Positions 45,376 to 55,919 of a DNA stretch of 64,000 nucleotides are shown piece after piece. Under the pieces are notes generated by a model, which saw only the letters and a list, made by a program, of their open reading frames with translations, did no database searches and had not been told where the DNA came from. The DNA is taken from positions 434,001 to 498,000 of the forward strand of contig CAVPXF010000053.1 of the NCBI GenBank assembly GCA_963709655.1. Reading direction: 5' to 3'. The translations under genes were made by a program, and so were the position numbers. Source of the stretch: Roseiarcus sp963709655. Its GTDB lineage: Bacteria; Pseudomonadota; Alphaproteobacteria; Rhizobiales; Beijerinckiaceae. Position 1 is the first letter of the stretch. Every line of letters starts with the position of its first letter.

Positions 45376-46245
45376 TCATCGCCGGCGATCATGGCGGGCG
45401 GGCGCGGCCGACGCGACGAGCGGCGCCTGAAGCAGCGGCCCCGGCCCGGCGCCGAGCCGAGCCGCGGCGCCCCGTTCGATCGCCGCGCGCACGAACGCTT
45501 TAGCGGCGGAGACCGCGTCCGGCAGCGGCCGTCCGAGCACGATGTACGCGGCGATGGCGCTCGACAAGGTGCAACCGGTCCCATGGGTGTTCGGCGAGCC
45601 GATCCTCGGCGCGGCGAAGCGATGGACGGCGTCGGCGGTGACGAGCAGGTCGACCGCTTCCGCGCCGGCGAGGTGGCCGCCTTTCATCAGCACGGCGCGA
45701 GGCCCGAGAGCGAGCAGCGCCCGCCCCTGCCCGACCATGTCGGCTTCGCTCTCCGCCTCAGCTGCGTCGAGAAGCGCCGCCGCCTCGGGCAGGTTCGGCG
45801 TCAGGCAATCGACGAGCGCCAGGAGCCGCGCCCGGATCGCGTCGATGAAGCCCGCGCCCGCAAGCGCATCGCCGGAAGAGGCCGCAAGAACCGGGTCGTA
45901 GACGATGAAGGGACGGCTCCCCTCTCCCGCAACGCAAACCAGAAGGCTCTCCGCCACCGCCTCCGCGATCGCCGCGCTGGCCAGCATGCCGATCTTGATT
46001 GCGGCGACCGCGAAGTCGCCGAGAACCGCGTCGATTTGCGCGCTCACGATGTCGGGCGGGACGGCGTGGATGGCCTGGACGCCGCGGGTGTTCTGGGCGG
46101 TCAGCGCGGTAATCGCGCTCGCGCCGTAGACGCCGAGCGCCGCAAAGGTTTTGAGGTCCGCCTGCACGCCGGCGCCGCCGCCCGAGTCGGAGCCCGCGAT
46201 GGTGAGCGCGATCGGCGTGCGGGCGCTCGACGCCTTTGCGCTCAC
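45376..46245 (-). CDS. thiD: Hydroxymethylpyrimidine (phosphate) kinase ThiD
   Basis: A 289-residue ribokinase-fold kinase that phosphorylates HMP and HMP-P for thiamin synthesis. IALTIAGSDSGGGAGVQADLKTFAALGVYGASAITALTAQNT is the family's start, then KIGMLAS, VYDPVLAASSGDAL and HGTGCTLSSAIAAYI with the catalytic loop. The GTG start (46243-46245) overlaps the thiE TGA as GTGA. The last gene of the thi operon. Confidence 0.93.
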   Translation of the reverse strand: MSAKASSARTPIALTIAGSDSGGGAGVQADLKTFAALGVYGASAITALTAQNTRGVQAIHAVPPDIVSAQIDAVLGDFAVAAIKIGMLASAAIAEAVAESLLVCVAGEGSRPFIVYDPVLAASSGDALAGAGFIDAIRARLLALVDCLTPNLPEAAALLDAAEAESEADMVGQGRALLALGPRAVLMKGGHLAGAEAVDLLVTADAVHRFAAPRIGSPNTHGTGCTLSSAIAAYIVLGRPLPDAVSAAKAFVRAAIERGAAARLGAGPGPLLQAPLVASAAPARHDRRR

Positions 46246-46883
46246 TTCGGCCGGGTCGCCGCGATCCATTGCTTCGCGCGCGCCTCCGGGTCGGCGTTCA
46301 GCGTGATGTCGGAGATGACCGAGACGAGGTCGGCGCCGGCGGCGAGGCACAGCTTCGCCCGCTCGAGATCGATGCCGCCGATCGCGCAGAGCGGCAGCGG
46401 CCTGACCCGGCGCTTCCACTCGGCGAGCCGTTCGAGACCTTGCGGGACGAACGCCATGTCCTTCGAGATGGTCGGGAAGATCGGCCCGAGGGCGACATAG
46501 TCGGGAGCGACCGCAAGGCCGCGGACAAGCTCGAGTTCGTCGTGCGTCGAGACGCCGAGCTTGAGCCCCGCCTTGCGTATGGCTGCAAGGTCCGCCGTAT
46601 CGAGGTCCTCCTGCCCGAGATGCACCCAGTCGGCGCCCTCGGCGATGGCGATCCGCCAATAGTCGTTGACGATCAGCGTCGCGCCAGCCCTGTGGCAGAG
46701 GGCGAGCGACTCGCGCGTCTCGCGGGCGATCCGTCCCTCGTCTTTGTTCTTGATGCGAAGCTGGATGAGCCGCGCGCCGACGCCGAGCAGCCGGCCGACC
46801 CAGGCCGCGCTGTCGACGATCGGATAGAAGGGATCGAGGTTCTCGCCTTTCGCTTCAGGAGAGGGGTCGGGGGTGAGGGTCAC
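46242..46883 (-). CDS. thiE: Thiamine phosphate synthase ThiE
   Basis: A 213-residue TIM-barrel enzyme joining HMP-PP and thiazole-phosphate. RLIQLRIKNKDEGRI, TLIVNDYWRIAIAEGADWVHLGQEDLD, LGVSTHDELEL and DYVALGPIFPTISKD carry the pyrophosphate- and thiazole-binding residues; the end AIGGIDLERAKLCLAAGADLVSVISDI is canonical. The first 14 residues (MTLTPDPSPEAKGE) derive from a GC-rich dispersed repeat lying over the thiG-thiE junction, so the true functional start may be later. ATGA overlap with thiG at 46880-46883. Confidence 0.92.
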   Translation of the reverse strand: MTLTPDPSPEAKGENLDPFYPIVDSAAWVGRLLGVGARLIQLRIKNKDEGRIARETRESLALCHRAGATLIVNDYWRIAIAEGADWVHLGQEDLDTADLAAIRKAGLKLGVSTHDELELVRGLAVAPDYVALGPIFPTISKDMAFVPQGLERLAEWKRRVRPLPLCAIGGIDLERAKLCLAAGADLVSVISDITLNADPEARAKQWIAATRPK

Positions 46884-47668
46884 GAGAACATTGCCTTTCC
46901 GAGGACAGGGGTGGAGGGCGCGGCCATGTCGCGCGGCGGCATCGGGCCGGCAAGGAAGGCTCTGCGCCCAGCCTCGACCGCCTGCCCGAAGGCGCGCGCC
47001 ATCGCGACCGGATCGCCCGCCTTGGCGACCGCGGTATTGAGCAGGACGCCGTCAAGCCCAAGTTCCATCGCGGCCGCCGCGTGCGACGGCAACCCGAGGC
47101 CCGCGTCAACGATCAGCGGGGTATCGCGGAAATGGGCGCGCATGGCGCGCAGGCCGAAGACGTTGTTGAGCCCCTGCCCCGAGCCGATCGGCGCGCCCCA
47201 AGGCATCAGCGCCTTGCAGCCGGCCTGAAGAAGCCGCTCGGCGACGACGAGGTCCTCGGTCGTATAGGGGAACACCTCGAAGCCGTCGTCCGCAAGAACG
47301 CGCGCCGCCTCGACAAGGCCGAACACGTCGGGCTGAAGCGTGTCGGCCTCGCCGATCACCTCGAGCTTGACCCACTTCGTGCCGAAGGCCTCGCGCGCCA
47401 TCCGGGCCGTCGTCACCGCCTCCTTGACGCTGTGACAGCCGGCGGTGTTGGGCAGCACGCGTGCGCCGATGTCGCGGATGAGCCGCCAGAAATCCTGCCC
47501 CTCCCGGAGCCGCGCCGACTCGCGCCGGAGCGACACCGTAACGATCTCGGCGCCGGAAGCGCGCACCGCCTCGGCGAGGATCGCGGGCGACGGATATTGC
47601 GACGTGCCGAGCATGAGCCGCGAACGGAGGCTGACGCCGTAGAGGGTGAAGTCGGATGATTGGGTCAT
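46880..47668 (-). CDS. thiG: Thiazole synthase ThiG
   Basis: A 262-residue TIM-barrel that builds the thiazole from DXP, dehydroglycine and sulfur from ThiS. Visible: FTLYGVSLRSRLMLGTSQYPSPAILAEAVRASGAEIVTVSLRR with the Lys/Arg substrate region, LPNTAGCHSVKEAVTTARMARE, WVKLEVIGEADTLQPD with the Schiff-base Lys, and MPWGAPIGSGQGLNN. Placed between thiS and thiE in operon order. No lesion seen. Confidence 0.93.
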   Translation of the reverse strand: MTQSSDFTLYGVSLRSRLMLGTSQYPSPAILAEAVRASGAEIVTVSLRRESARLREGQDFWRLIRDIGARVLPNTAGCHSVKEAVTTARMAREAFGTKWVKLEVIGEADTLQPDVFGLVEAARVLADDGFEVFPYTTEDLVVAERLLQAGCKALMPWGAPIGSGQGLNNVFGLRAMRAHFRDTPLIVDAGLGLPSHAAAAMELGLDGVLLNTAVAKAGDPVAMARAFGQAVEAGRRAFLAGPMPPRDMAAPSTPVLGKAMFS

Positions 47669-47737
47669 TGCGGACCAGCCTCGACCTCAAGCAACGCCGT
47701 CATGGCTCCGGCCATGACCGGAAAGCGTGGCGGTCAT

Positions 47738-47935
47738 TCATCCCCCCTGCCTCGGCGCCAGAATCTCGATCCGGTCGCCGTCCTTCACCGGCGTCGCCTC
47801 GCGCGCCCGGGCGGGCACGAAGTCGCCATTGAGTGCGGTCGCCACCTTCGCCCCGGCGTAGTCGAGCGCTTCGAGCAGCGCCGCAAGGCTCGCCGCCTCG
47901 ACGTCGCGCGCCTCCCCGTTCACGATCAGCGTCAT
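47738..47935 (-). CDS. thiS: Sulfur-carrier protein ThiS
   Basis: A 65-residue ubiquitin-fold carrier ending in Gly-Gly (APRQGG), the site of thiocarboxylation. It reads MTLIVNGEARDVEA, then LALLEALDYAGAKVATALNGDFVP and DGDRIEIL. It overlaps thiO by ATGA (47932-47935) and lies 70 bp upstream of thiG. No thiF adenylyltransferase is in the window; an outside ThiF or MoeB must activate it. Confidence 0.93.
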   Translation of the reverse strand: MTLIVNGEARDVEAASLAALLEALDYAGAKVATALNGDFVPARAREATPVKDGDRIEILAPRQGG

Positions 47936-48903
47936 ACCAGCTCCCCCGCCTTCTCGAACGCCAGCGTCGCCGCGCGCTCGGCGAAGGCGGGCGCGAGCAA
48001 AAAGCCGTGGCGGTAGAAGCCGTTGACGAAAATGCGCCCATCGCGCTCCTCGATGCGTGGTTCGTTGTCCGGATAGGCCGGCCGCACGCCGGCGCTCATC
48101 TCCAAAATCTCCGCTTCGCCAAAGGCGGGATGGAGGGCGTAGGCCGCGCCGAGCAGTTCGAGCGCCGAGCGGACGGTGACGGCGCCCGTCTCGGCGCTCT
48201 CGATCATGGTCGCCCCGATCATGTACTCGCCATCCGTCCTCGGCACGATGTAAATCGGGGTGCGCGGATGCAGCAGCCGCACCGTGCGGCTGAGGCTCAC
48301 CTCGCGCGACCGCACGCGCATCATTTCGCCGCGCACACCCCGCAATTCGGGAAGATGCGCCCGCGCGCCAAAGCCCCGGCAGTCGACGACGACCCCGGCC
48401 TCGGGCCCGAGCCGCTCGCCGTCCCCGCCAAAGCGCAAATCGACGCCCCGAGCGCGCAACCCCGCAAGCAGCGCGCCAAGCGCCGCGCGCGGACCGATGT
48501 GGCCCTCGCTGGCGAAGAACAAGCCTTTGTGGAAGCGTCCGGCGAGGTCAGGCTCCAGCCCGGCGATGCGCGCCTCGTCCACCCGTTCCCGACCCGACGT
48601 GCGAGCGGCGAAGCGATCGAGCTCGCCGACGTCGCGCGGCGGCGCAACGACCAGCGTGCCGGCGCGCACGACGCCGGGCGCGTGGCTCGCCCACCAGTCG
48701 ATCGCGCTGCGTCCGCGCTCCACCACCGCGGGCGGGGCGCTCTCGCCCTCACAGAACGGCGCGAGCATGCCGCCTGCGAGCCACGACGCGCTGGCGCTCA
48801 AATTCTCGGCGCGCTCGATCAGGGTCACCTCGGCGCCGCGCTCGACGAGCGCCGTCGCGGTCGCGAGGCCGACGACGCCGGCGCCGACCACCGTCGCGTG
48901 CAT
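47932..48903 (-). CDS. thiO: Glycine oxidase ThiO
   Basis: A 323-residue FAD-dependent oxidase that makes the dehydroglycine used by ThiG. The N-terminal VVGAGVVGLATATALVERGAEVTLIER is the dinucleotide-binding fold with the terminal Glu; SASWLAGGMLAPFCEGE is the THiO/DAO substrate motif, and GEYMIGATMIESAETGAVTV and RPAYPDNEPRIEERDGRIFVNGFYRHGFLLAP complete the FAD site. Ends coupled to thiS, starts five bases after the thiC stop. Typical alphaproteobacterial use of ThiO instead of ThiH. Confidence 0.92.
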   Translation of the reverse strand: MHATVVGAGVVGLATATALVERGAEVTLIERAENLSASASWLAGGMLAPFCEGESAPPAVVERGRSAIDWWASHAPGVVRAGTLVVAPPRDVGELDRFAARTSGRERVDEARIAGLEPDLAGRFHKGLFFASEGHIGPRAALGALLAGLRARGVDLRFGGDGERLGPEAGVVVDCRGFGARAHLPELRGVRGEMMRVRSREVSLSRTVRLLHPRTPIYIVPRTDGEYMIGATMIESAETGAVTVRSALELLGAAYALHPAFGEAEILEMSAGVRPAYPDNEPRIEERDGRIFVNGFYRHGFLLAPAFAERAATLAFEKAGELV

Positions 48904-48907
48904 GAGC

Positions 48908-50737
<1,830 letters not shown>

Positions 50738-50796
50738 GGCCGTCTCCTCGGCGCCGGGTGACCACGGGCGAAATGAGGCGGCCGATTGTCGAGCGT

Positions 50797-50886
50797 CGGC
50801 TACGTCCCTTCGCCGGCATGACCCGGATCAGGTTCAAAGGGTTCGGCTTTCCGCCGTCTCAGCCCCGTTCGGGACACCCCTCGAGC
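50797..50886 (-). ncRNA. TPP riboswitch (THI element) controlling thiC
   Basis: On the minus strand the conserved THI-box order is present: GGGGTGTCC near the 5' end, CTGAGA, then CCCTTTGAACCTGATC and GGGTCATGCCGGCGAAGGGA. It lies about 60 bp upstream of the thiC ATG. By family knowledge, TPP binding closes the site and turns off translation or transcription of the thi operon. Confidence 0.95.
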
Positions 50887-50919
50887 AAAAATGAAATCTG
50901 GGGCCAGCCGCTCCCGATG

Positions 50920-51732
50920 TCAAGAAACCGTAGCGCGGTTCAGACGAGCGCCAGCGACCCGCGAATCGTGACGTAGAACTCCGACCGCGATCACGACCGT
51001 TGCAAACACCAGCCGCAGCGCGCTCTTCTGCTTTGCGAGCCGGTGCGCCAGCGCCACCCCGCCTGTCCCGCCGGCAATACCGGCGACGATGAAAAGGACG
51101 GCGATGCGCCAGTCGATAAGGCCGGAAAGCGCGTAGTTGGCCGCCGTCGTGGCGCCGAAGGCGGCGACCGAGACGAGCGAGGTTCCGACCGCCATGATCA
51201 TCGGCATGGCGGTGGCGGCCATCAGGCCGGGCACGATCAGGACGCCGCCGCCGATGCCGAAAAAGCCCGAGAGCGCGCCGACGCCGAAGCCCGCGCCAAC
51301 GAGGCGCGGCACGAGCTCGGGCGCAGTCTCCCGCGACAGCCGGACATCGTGCCGGTCCGCACGACGCGGCGTTCTGAGCGCCGAGGCGCCGACGGCGATC
51401 ATCATCAGGCCGAATAGCAGCAGCAGCTTTTGGCCGTCGACCCACTTGGCCGCGCTCGACCCAATCGCTGCGCCGATGACGCCCGCGACGGAGAACACCG
51501 CAGCGCACGGCCATTTGACGCGGCCGGCGCGGGCGTGCTGGGCAAGGCTGATCAGGGCGTTGACGCAAACCGCGACCGCGCTCGTGCCGATGGCGACATG
51601 GGGCGAGGCCACGCCGACCCCATAGACGAGCAGCGGCACGGCCAGCACCGAGCCGCCTCCCCCGACGAGGCCGAGAATGCCGCCCACCAGCGCGCCGGCG
51701 GCGAGCGCCGCAAGGTCCACGACCTGGCTCAC
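50920..51732 (-). CDS. TauE/SafE-family sulfite/anion exporter
   Basis: A 270-residue integral membrane protein of eight or so helices. VDLAALAAGALVGGILGLVGGGGSVLAVPLLVYGVGV is the first repeat signature (glycine-rich GLVGGGGS), and VGALSGFFGIGGGVLIVPGLM repeats it in the second half, the inverted duplication typical of the family. Substrate may be sulfite, sulfoacetate or another organic anion; not decided. The GTG at 51730-51732 is one base after the stop of the next gene upstream, so the two are coupled. Confidence 0.85.
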   Translation of the reverse strand: MSQVVDLAALAAGALVGGILGLVGGGGSVLAVPLLVYGVGVASPHVAIGTSAVAVCVNALISLAQHARAGRVKWPCAAVFSVAGVIGAAIGSSAAKWVDGQKLLLLFGLMMIAVGASALRTPRRADRHDVRLSRETAPELVPRLVGAGFGVGALSGFFGIGGGVLIVPGLMAATAMPMIMAVGTSLVSVAAFGATTAANYALSGLIDWRIAVLFIVAGIAGGTGGVALAHRLAKQKSALRLVFATVVIAVGVLRHDSRVAGARLNRATVS

Positions 51733-51733
51733 C

Positions 51734-52315
51734 TCACTCGCCGGGCGAGGCGGCGGCGCGATTGTTGGTCGAGCGGCGCCGGGCGGCAAGGCGCGCCGCG
51801 CGCTGGGCGGCGCCCGGCGTCTGCCGTCGCAGGGCGGCCGCCGCCCTCTGACGCCATTGGGCGAGGAGCGCGGCCGCGGCGTGCTTATAGGGCGCGACGA
51901 TCCGGTCGGCATAGTCGTGAAAGGCCATGACCTTGCCGAAAGCCCAGACGAACCAGGGCATGGTCATGAGCCTGTGCCGGGTCATGTCGAAGATCGCCGG
52001 AAGGACCGCGATCGCCAGCGCCTTGAGCACGATCCAGCAGACCGCGCCCCAGAAGACGTAGCCCATCGCGATGGCGACGGTCGCCACCACCAGGAGCGGC
52101 TCGACGATCAGGAACGGCACGAGAAAGACCAGCAGAACCAGCGGCGCGGGCAGCCGATCGATCAGGGCGGCGAACGCCGCCTTCAACCGCTTCAACGGAA
52201 TGAGGGCGACGATCCGTCGGCCGATGGCCGCGAGCCCGTCCCAGACCCAGGCGGCCATGAGGAAGGCCATCGCCAGCGCCAAAAGCGCCGTCCGCCTGAC
52301 CTTGTGGTGCTTCAT
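51734..52315 (-). CDS. Hypothetical membrane protein
   Basis: A 193-residue protein with hydrophobic segments (LLALAMAFLMAAWVWDGLA; LVLLVFLVPFLIVEPLLVVATVAIAMGYVFWGAVCWIV; LAIAVLPAIF) and an Arg/Ala-rich C-terminal tail. I do not recognise a named domain. The ATG at 52313-52315 was chosen over the longer frame, which has no ribosome site. It is coupled to the TauE-like permease downstream and divergent from pal. Confidence 0.6.
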   Translation of the reverse strand: MKHHKVRRTALLALAMAFLMAAWVWDGLAAIGRRIVALIPLKRLKAAFAALIDRLPAPLVLLVFLVPFLIVEPLLVVATVAIAMGYVFWGAVCWIVLKALAIAVLPAIFDMTRHRLMTMPWFVWAFGKVMAFHDYADRIVAPYKHAAAALLAQWRQRAAAALRRQTPGAAQRAARLAARRRSTNNRAAASPGE

Positions 52316-52555
52316 CGAAACAGAACCTGACAAAAAATCAGTGAGACCCGCCGACGCATCGCTCGACCATGCCCACGAAACTGCGTCTGGCGCAAGGCGT
52401 CGAGCGCCCCAATATGGCCACGAAGGGACTGTTAACGCTCCCCGCGTCCGAGCATCGGCGGTCTGACGGCCGGGGGGCCGGCGGAGGCGATGAAACCTTG
52501 CGTTAACGTTCTGGCGTCTAGGCGAAGTGGGGGCGCGGACGGTCAGGAGCATGGC

Positions 52556-53059
52556 ATGGCTGCGGTTGGTTCGAAGGTTTCGCTGGCGCTCGTTGGCGCG
52601 CTGGCGCTCGGCCTGAGCATGAGCGCCTGCGCCCGCCACGGCGCCGACAGCGATCTGGCCGCCGGCGCGACCGCAGGCGCGGCGGGACCCGGCAGCGTTC
52701 AGGAGTTCAACCAGAGCGTCGGCGACCGGGTGTTCTTCGACACCGACCAAACCGACCTCTCGCCGACGGCGCAGGCGACGCTCGACAAGCAGGCGGCCTG
52801 GCTCAACCAGTACAATCGCTATGCCTTCACGATCGAGGGCCACGCCGACGAGCGCGGCACGCGCGAATACAATTTCGCCCTTGGCGCCCGCCGCGCCCAG
52901 GCGGTGCACGACTACCTCGCCGCCAAGGGCGTCTCGGCCTCGCGCATGCGGACGATCAGCTACGGCAAGGAGCGACCGGTCGCGGTGTGCGACGACATCT
53001 CCTGCTGGTCGCAGAACCGCCGCGCCGTGACGGTGCTCAACGGCGCCCCGGGGAGTTGA
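52556..53059 (+). CDS. pal: Peptidoglycan-associated lipoprotein Pal
   Basis: A 167-residue outer-membrane lipoprotein. A signal sequence ends in the lipobox LSMSAC. The OmpA-like domain has DRVFFDTDQTDLSPTAQATLDKQAAWL, ..FTIEGHADERGTREYNFALGARRAQAVHDYLAAKGV and ISYGKERPVAVCDD, with the peptidoglycan-binding Asp/Arg pattern (TxxGHADxRGTxEYN). Part of the Tol-Pal envelope machine; tolAQRB are not in the window but cpoB follows. Confidence 0.93.
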   Translation: MAAVGSKVSLALVGALALGLSMSACARHGADSDLAAGATAGAAGPGSVQEFNQSVGDRVFFDTDQTDLSPTAQATLDKQAAWLNQYNRYAFTIEGHADERGTREYNFALGARRAQAVHDYLAAKGVSASRMRTISYGKERPVAVCDDISCWSQNRRAVTVLNGAPGS

Positions 53060-53168
53060 CGGCGGAGCGCAAGTGACGTCAGTCAATCCAACCAGCGCGC
53101 GCGGCGCGCCCTGCCGAGTCATCGCGCGACGCGGGCCCTCAGCGTCGCGACGTAAGCCGAGGCCTCAC

Positions 53169-54200
53169 GTGAGCTCATCTCTCATCCTGCGTTTGGCGGC
53201 GATCCTCATCGCCGCGACCGTGGCCGCCTCGCCGGCCGGCGCGCAGGGTTTCGACCTTTTCCATCGCAGCGCGCCGCAGACGGCGCCGCCGTCCGACGTT
53301 CCCAACGGGTCCGTGCAACAGGAGGAGAACCAGGCCGCGGCGCTCGTCGTTCGCGTCAACCGGCTCGAGGAGCAGTTGCGGCAGGCGAACGGACGGATCG
53401 AGGAGCTGGAGAACGCCCAGCGCCGCCTGGAGGAAGAGCTGCAGAAGTTTCGGCAGGACGTCGAATTCCGCTTCGGCGACCGCTCGGGCGGAGCGCCGCT
53501 CGCCGCCGCAGCGCCCGCGCCCGCCGCAGCGCCGCCCTCGGCCGTGGCGGTCGCGCCGCCGGTCGTGATCGACGGCTCCGCGCCGCCGACACCGCGCCGT
53601 TCCGACGCTTTCGACCCGAACGCCGATCCCAACGCCCCCGGCGCGCCCCGGCCGCTCGGCACGACGCCGCCAAGCGCCCCGCTCCCGAGCGGGGCGCTGC
53701 CGAGTGAAGCTCCCGTGCGTTCCGCCAGCGCCGCGCCAGGCGCGCCGCTCGAACTCGGCGCCGGCCCGCCGCCCGCGACCGGGCCGACCATCGTCAATTC
53801 GGGCGTGGCGATCCTGGACGGCCCGCGCGACCAGTACAACGCCGCGCTCCAGGCCTTCCAGAGCGGGCAATTTCAGCAGGCCGAGGATGGGTTCAAGGCG
53901 TTCATCACCGCCAATCCCGGGCACAGGCTGACGCCGGACGCAGACTTCTACATCGGGGAGACCTATTTCCAGCGCTCGCGTCCGCGCGAGGCCGCCGAGC
54001 AATATCTCAAGGTCACGACCGATTTCGCCAGATCGAGCCGCGCGCCCGAAAGCATGGTCCGGCTCGGCCAGACCCTCGCCGCGCTCGGCAACAAGGATCA
54101 GGCCTGCGCGACGTTCGCCGAATTCGGCAAGCGCTACCCGACCGCAACGGCCTCGGTGAAGCGGCTCGCCGACCGCGAAATGGCGAAGAACCACTGTTGA
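53169..54200 (+). CDS. cpoB: CpoB/YbgF, Tol-Pal-associated periplasmic protein
   Basis: About 343 residues. A signal peptide (LRLAAILIAATVAASPAGA), a coiled coil (VVRVNRLEEQLRQANGRIEELENAQRRLEEELQKFRQDVEFRF), a long Pro/Ala-rich linker, then TPR repeats at the end (YNAALQAFQSGQFQQAEDGFKAFIT, ... YFQRSRPREAAEQYLKVTTDF, GNKDQACATFAEFGKRYPTA). CpoB links peptidoglycan synthesis to Tol function. I favour the GTG at 53169 before the signal peptide over the ATG at 53073. It overlaps tilS as TTGA. Confidence 0.88.
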   Translation: MSSSLILRLAAILIAATVAASPAGAQGFDLFHRSAPQTAPPSDVPNGSVQQEENQAAALVVRVNRLEEQLRQANGRIEELENAQRRLEEELQKFRQDVEFRFGDRSGGAPLAAAAPAPAAAPPSAVAVAPPVVIDGSAPPTPRRSDAFDPNADPNAPGAPRPLGTTPPSAPLPSGALPSEAPVRSASAAPGAPLELGAGPPPATGPTIVNSGVAILDGPRDQYNAALQAFQSGQFQQAEDGFKAFITANPGHRLTPDADFYIGETYFQRSRPREAAEQYLKVTTDFARSSRAPESMVRLGQTLAALGNKDQACATFAEFGKRYPTATASVKRLADREMAKNHC

Positions 54201-55360
54201 GCGCCGGCGGCGCCGAGCCCCTTTCCGACGCGCGGATCGGCGCGCTCCTGGCGCCGCTCGGGGCGGCGAAGGCGACGCTCATCGCCGTCTCCGGCGGACC
54301 CAACTCGACCGCGCTCCTCCTCATGGCCGCCGGGTGGGCGGCACGGCGAGGCGCACGAATCTTCGCCGCGACCGTCGACCATAACCTGAGGCCGGAGAGC
54401 GCGGCGGAGGCTGCGGCGGTTGCGGCTTTATGCGAGCGGCTCGGCGTCCCCCATGCGACGCTCGTCTGGACGGGCCCAAAGCCTTCGACCCGGCTTCAGG
54501 AGCGGGCGCGGGAGGCGCGCTATCGGCTGCTCGCCGCGCACGCCGAGGCGGTCGGCGCCGATGCAATTGCGACCGCCCATCACGCCGACGATCAGGCCGA
54601 GACGGTGCTTTTCCGGCTCCTGCGCGGGTCGGGCGTGGCCGGCCTCGCCGGCATGGCGGCGGCGACCCCCCGCGCCGGCGTCACGCTGATCCGGCCCCTG
54701 CTCGGCGTGGCGAAAGCCGACCTCGTCGCTTTCTGCCTCTCCCGGGGCGTTCCGTTCGTCGACGACCCGTCCAACGCCGACCCGGCCTATGCGCGCACAC
54801 GCCTGCGCGCGCTCATGGGGCGGCTCGCCGACGAAGGGCTGGACGCGAACGGTCTCGCCCGCCTCGCCCGCCGCGCCGCCGAGGCGGACGAGGCGCTCGC
54901 CCGCATGACCGCCGAGGTCGAGGCGCGGCTCGGCGACGGCCCGGTCGCCGCGGCCGCCCTCGCAAGCGAGCCGATCGCGATCGTTGAGCGCGTGCTCGCC
55001 CGGCGCATCGCCGCAGTCGGCGGCCGGGACGAAGCCCGGATCGGCCTCGAGAAGATCGAAGCGCTGGCGGCCCTCCTCCGCGACGCCGTCGCCGAAGGGC
55101 GCGCGCTCACCGCCAATGTCGGAGGGGCGCTCGTGCGTCTGACAGCGAAAGGGCGCCTCCGCTTCACCCCCGAACCGGCGCGGCGCGGGAGATCGGCAGG
55201 GGCTGATCGGCGGCTGGCGTCGACCCCCTCCACCGGCCTCCGGCCGGTCCCCCTCCCACGCATCGCGGGCGAGGAAAGCGCGCCGCCGCAGGATCCTCCC
55301 TCGTGGAGCGCAAGCGGAATGGGGGAGGGGGAAAACGCAAAGCGTGATGGAGGGGGCTGA
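54197..55360 (+). CDS. tilS: tRNA(Ile)-lysidine synthase TilS
   Basis: A 387-residue N-type ATP pyrophosphatase that modifies C34 of tRNA-Ile. The PP loop is present but reads SGGPNST at residue 36, with Asn where TilS and other PP-loop enzymes have Asp. Other motifs are normal: ATVDHNLRPESAAEAAAVA, STRLQERAREARYRLLAAHAEAVG and ATAHHADDQAETVLFRLLRGSG. TTG start (54197) overlaps the cpoB stop. The last 45 residues (PLPRIAGEESAPPQDPPSWSASG) are encoded by a GC-rich dispersed repeat and are unlike TilS. The gene is normally essential, so the Asn must be tolerated or be an error. Confidence 0.85.
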   Translation: MSAGGAEPLSDARIGALLAPLGAAKATLIAVSGGPNSTALLLMAAGWAARRGARIFAATVDHNLRPESAAEAAAVAALCERLGVPHATLVWTGPKPSTRLQERAREARYRLLAAHAEAVGADAIATAHHADDQAETVLFRLLRGSGVAGLAGMAAATPRAGVTLIRPLLGVAKADLVAFCLSRGVPFVDDPSNADPAYARTRLRALMGRLADEGLDANGLARLARRAAEADEALARMTAEVEARLGDGPVAAAALASEPIAIVERVLARRIAAVGGRDEARIGLEKIEALAALLRDAVAEGRALTANVGGALVRLTAKGRLRFTPEPARRGRSAGADRRLASTPSTGLRPVPLPRIAGEESAPPQDPPSWSASGMGEGENAKRDGGG

Positions 55361-55440
55361 CAGCGCCGATTGCCCTTATCGATTGCCCGCCCCGCCCTGG
55401 CCGGATAAGCTTCGCCCGGAACCACGCCGGGGAGGCAAGC

Positions 55441-55890
55441 ATGCTTTGGGGAATCGATCCGCTCCTGGACGCGGACCTGCTCTACGCTTTGCGCCGCATG
55501 GGCCACGGCGACGAGATCGCCATCGTCGACGCCAATTTTCCGGCAGCCTCGACCGCCGTGCAGACCGTCACCGGCCAGCCGATCGTCATGGGCGGCGTTT
55601 CGGCCGCCCGCGCCGTCGAGGCGGTGCTATCGGTGATGCCGCTCGATTCGTTCGTGCCCGATCCCGCGCTCAGGATGGAGGTGACCGGAGATCCGGTCGC
55701 CGTGCCGCCGGTGCAGCAGGAGGTGCAGGCGGCGATCGACCGCGCCGTCGGCCGGCGCCAGCCGCTGACCGGCATCGAGCGCTTCGCCTTCTACGACCGC
55801 GCCGCCGACGCCTTCGCCATTCTCGTCACCGGCGAACGCCGCCACTACGGCTGCTTCATCCTCAAGAAGGGCGTGCTGCCGGAGGAGTGA
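55441..55890 (+). CDS. RbsD/FucU-family sugar mutarotase
   Basis: A 149-residue protein. LLDADLLYALRRMGHGDEIAIVDANFPAAS is the FucU/RbsD start, with the catalytic His-Gly-Asp region, then GVSAARAVEAVLSVMPLD and FYDRAADAFAILVTGERRHYGCFILKKGV. Similar proteins interconvert anomers of fucose or ribose. The substrate here is not determined; no sugar operon is adjacent. ATG 55441 is preceded by GGGGAGG, a clear ribosome site. Confidence 0.88.
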   Translation: MLWGIDPLLDADLLYALRRMGHGDEIAIVDANFPAASTAVQTVTGQPIVMGGVSAARAVEAVLSVMPLDSFVPDPALRMEVTGDPVAVPPVQQEVQAAIDRAVGRRQPLTGIERFAFYDRAADAFAILVTGERRHYGCFILKKGVLPEE

Positions 55891-55919
55891 GCGGCGGCGG
55901 CTGACGAAGCTCGCGCCCC

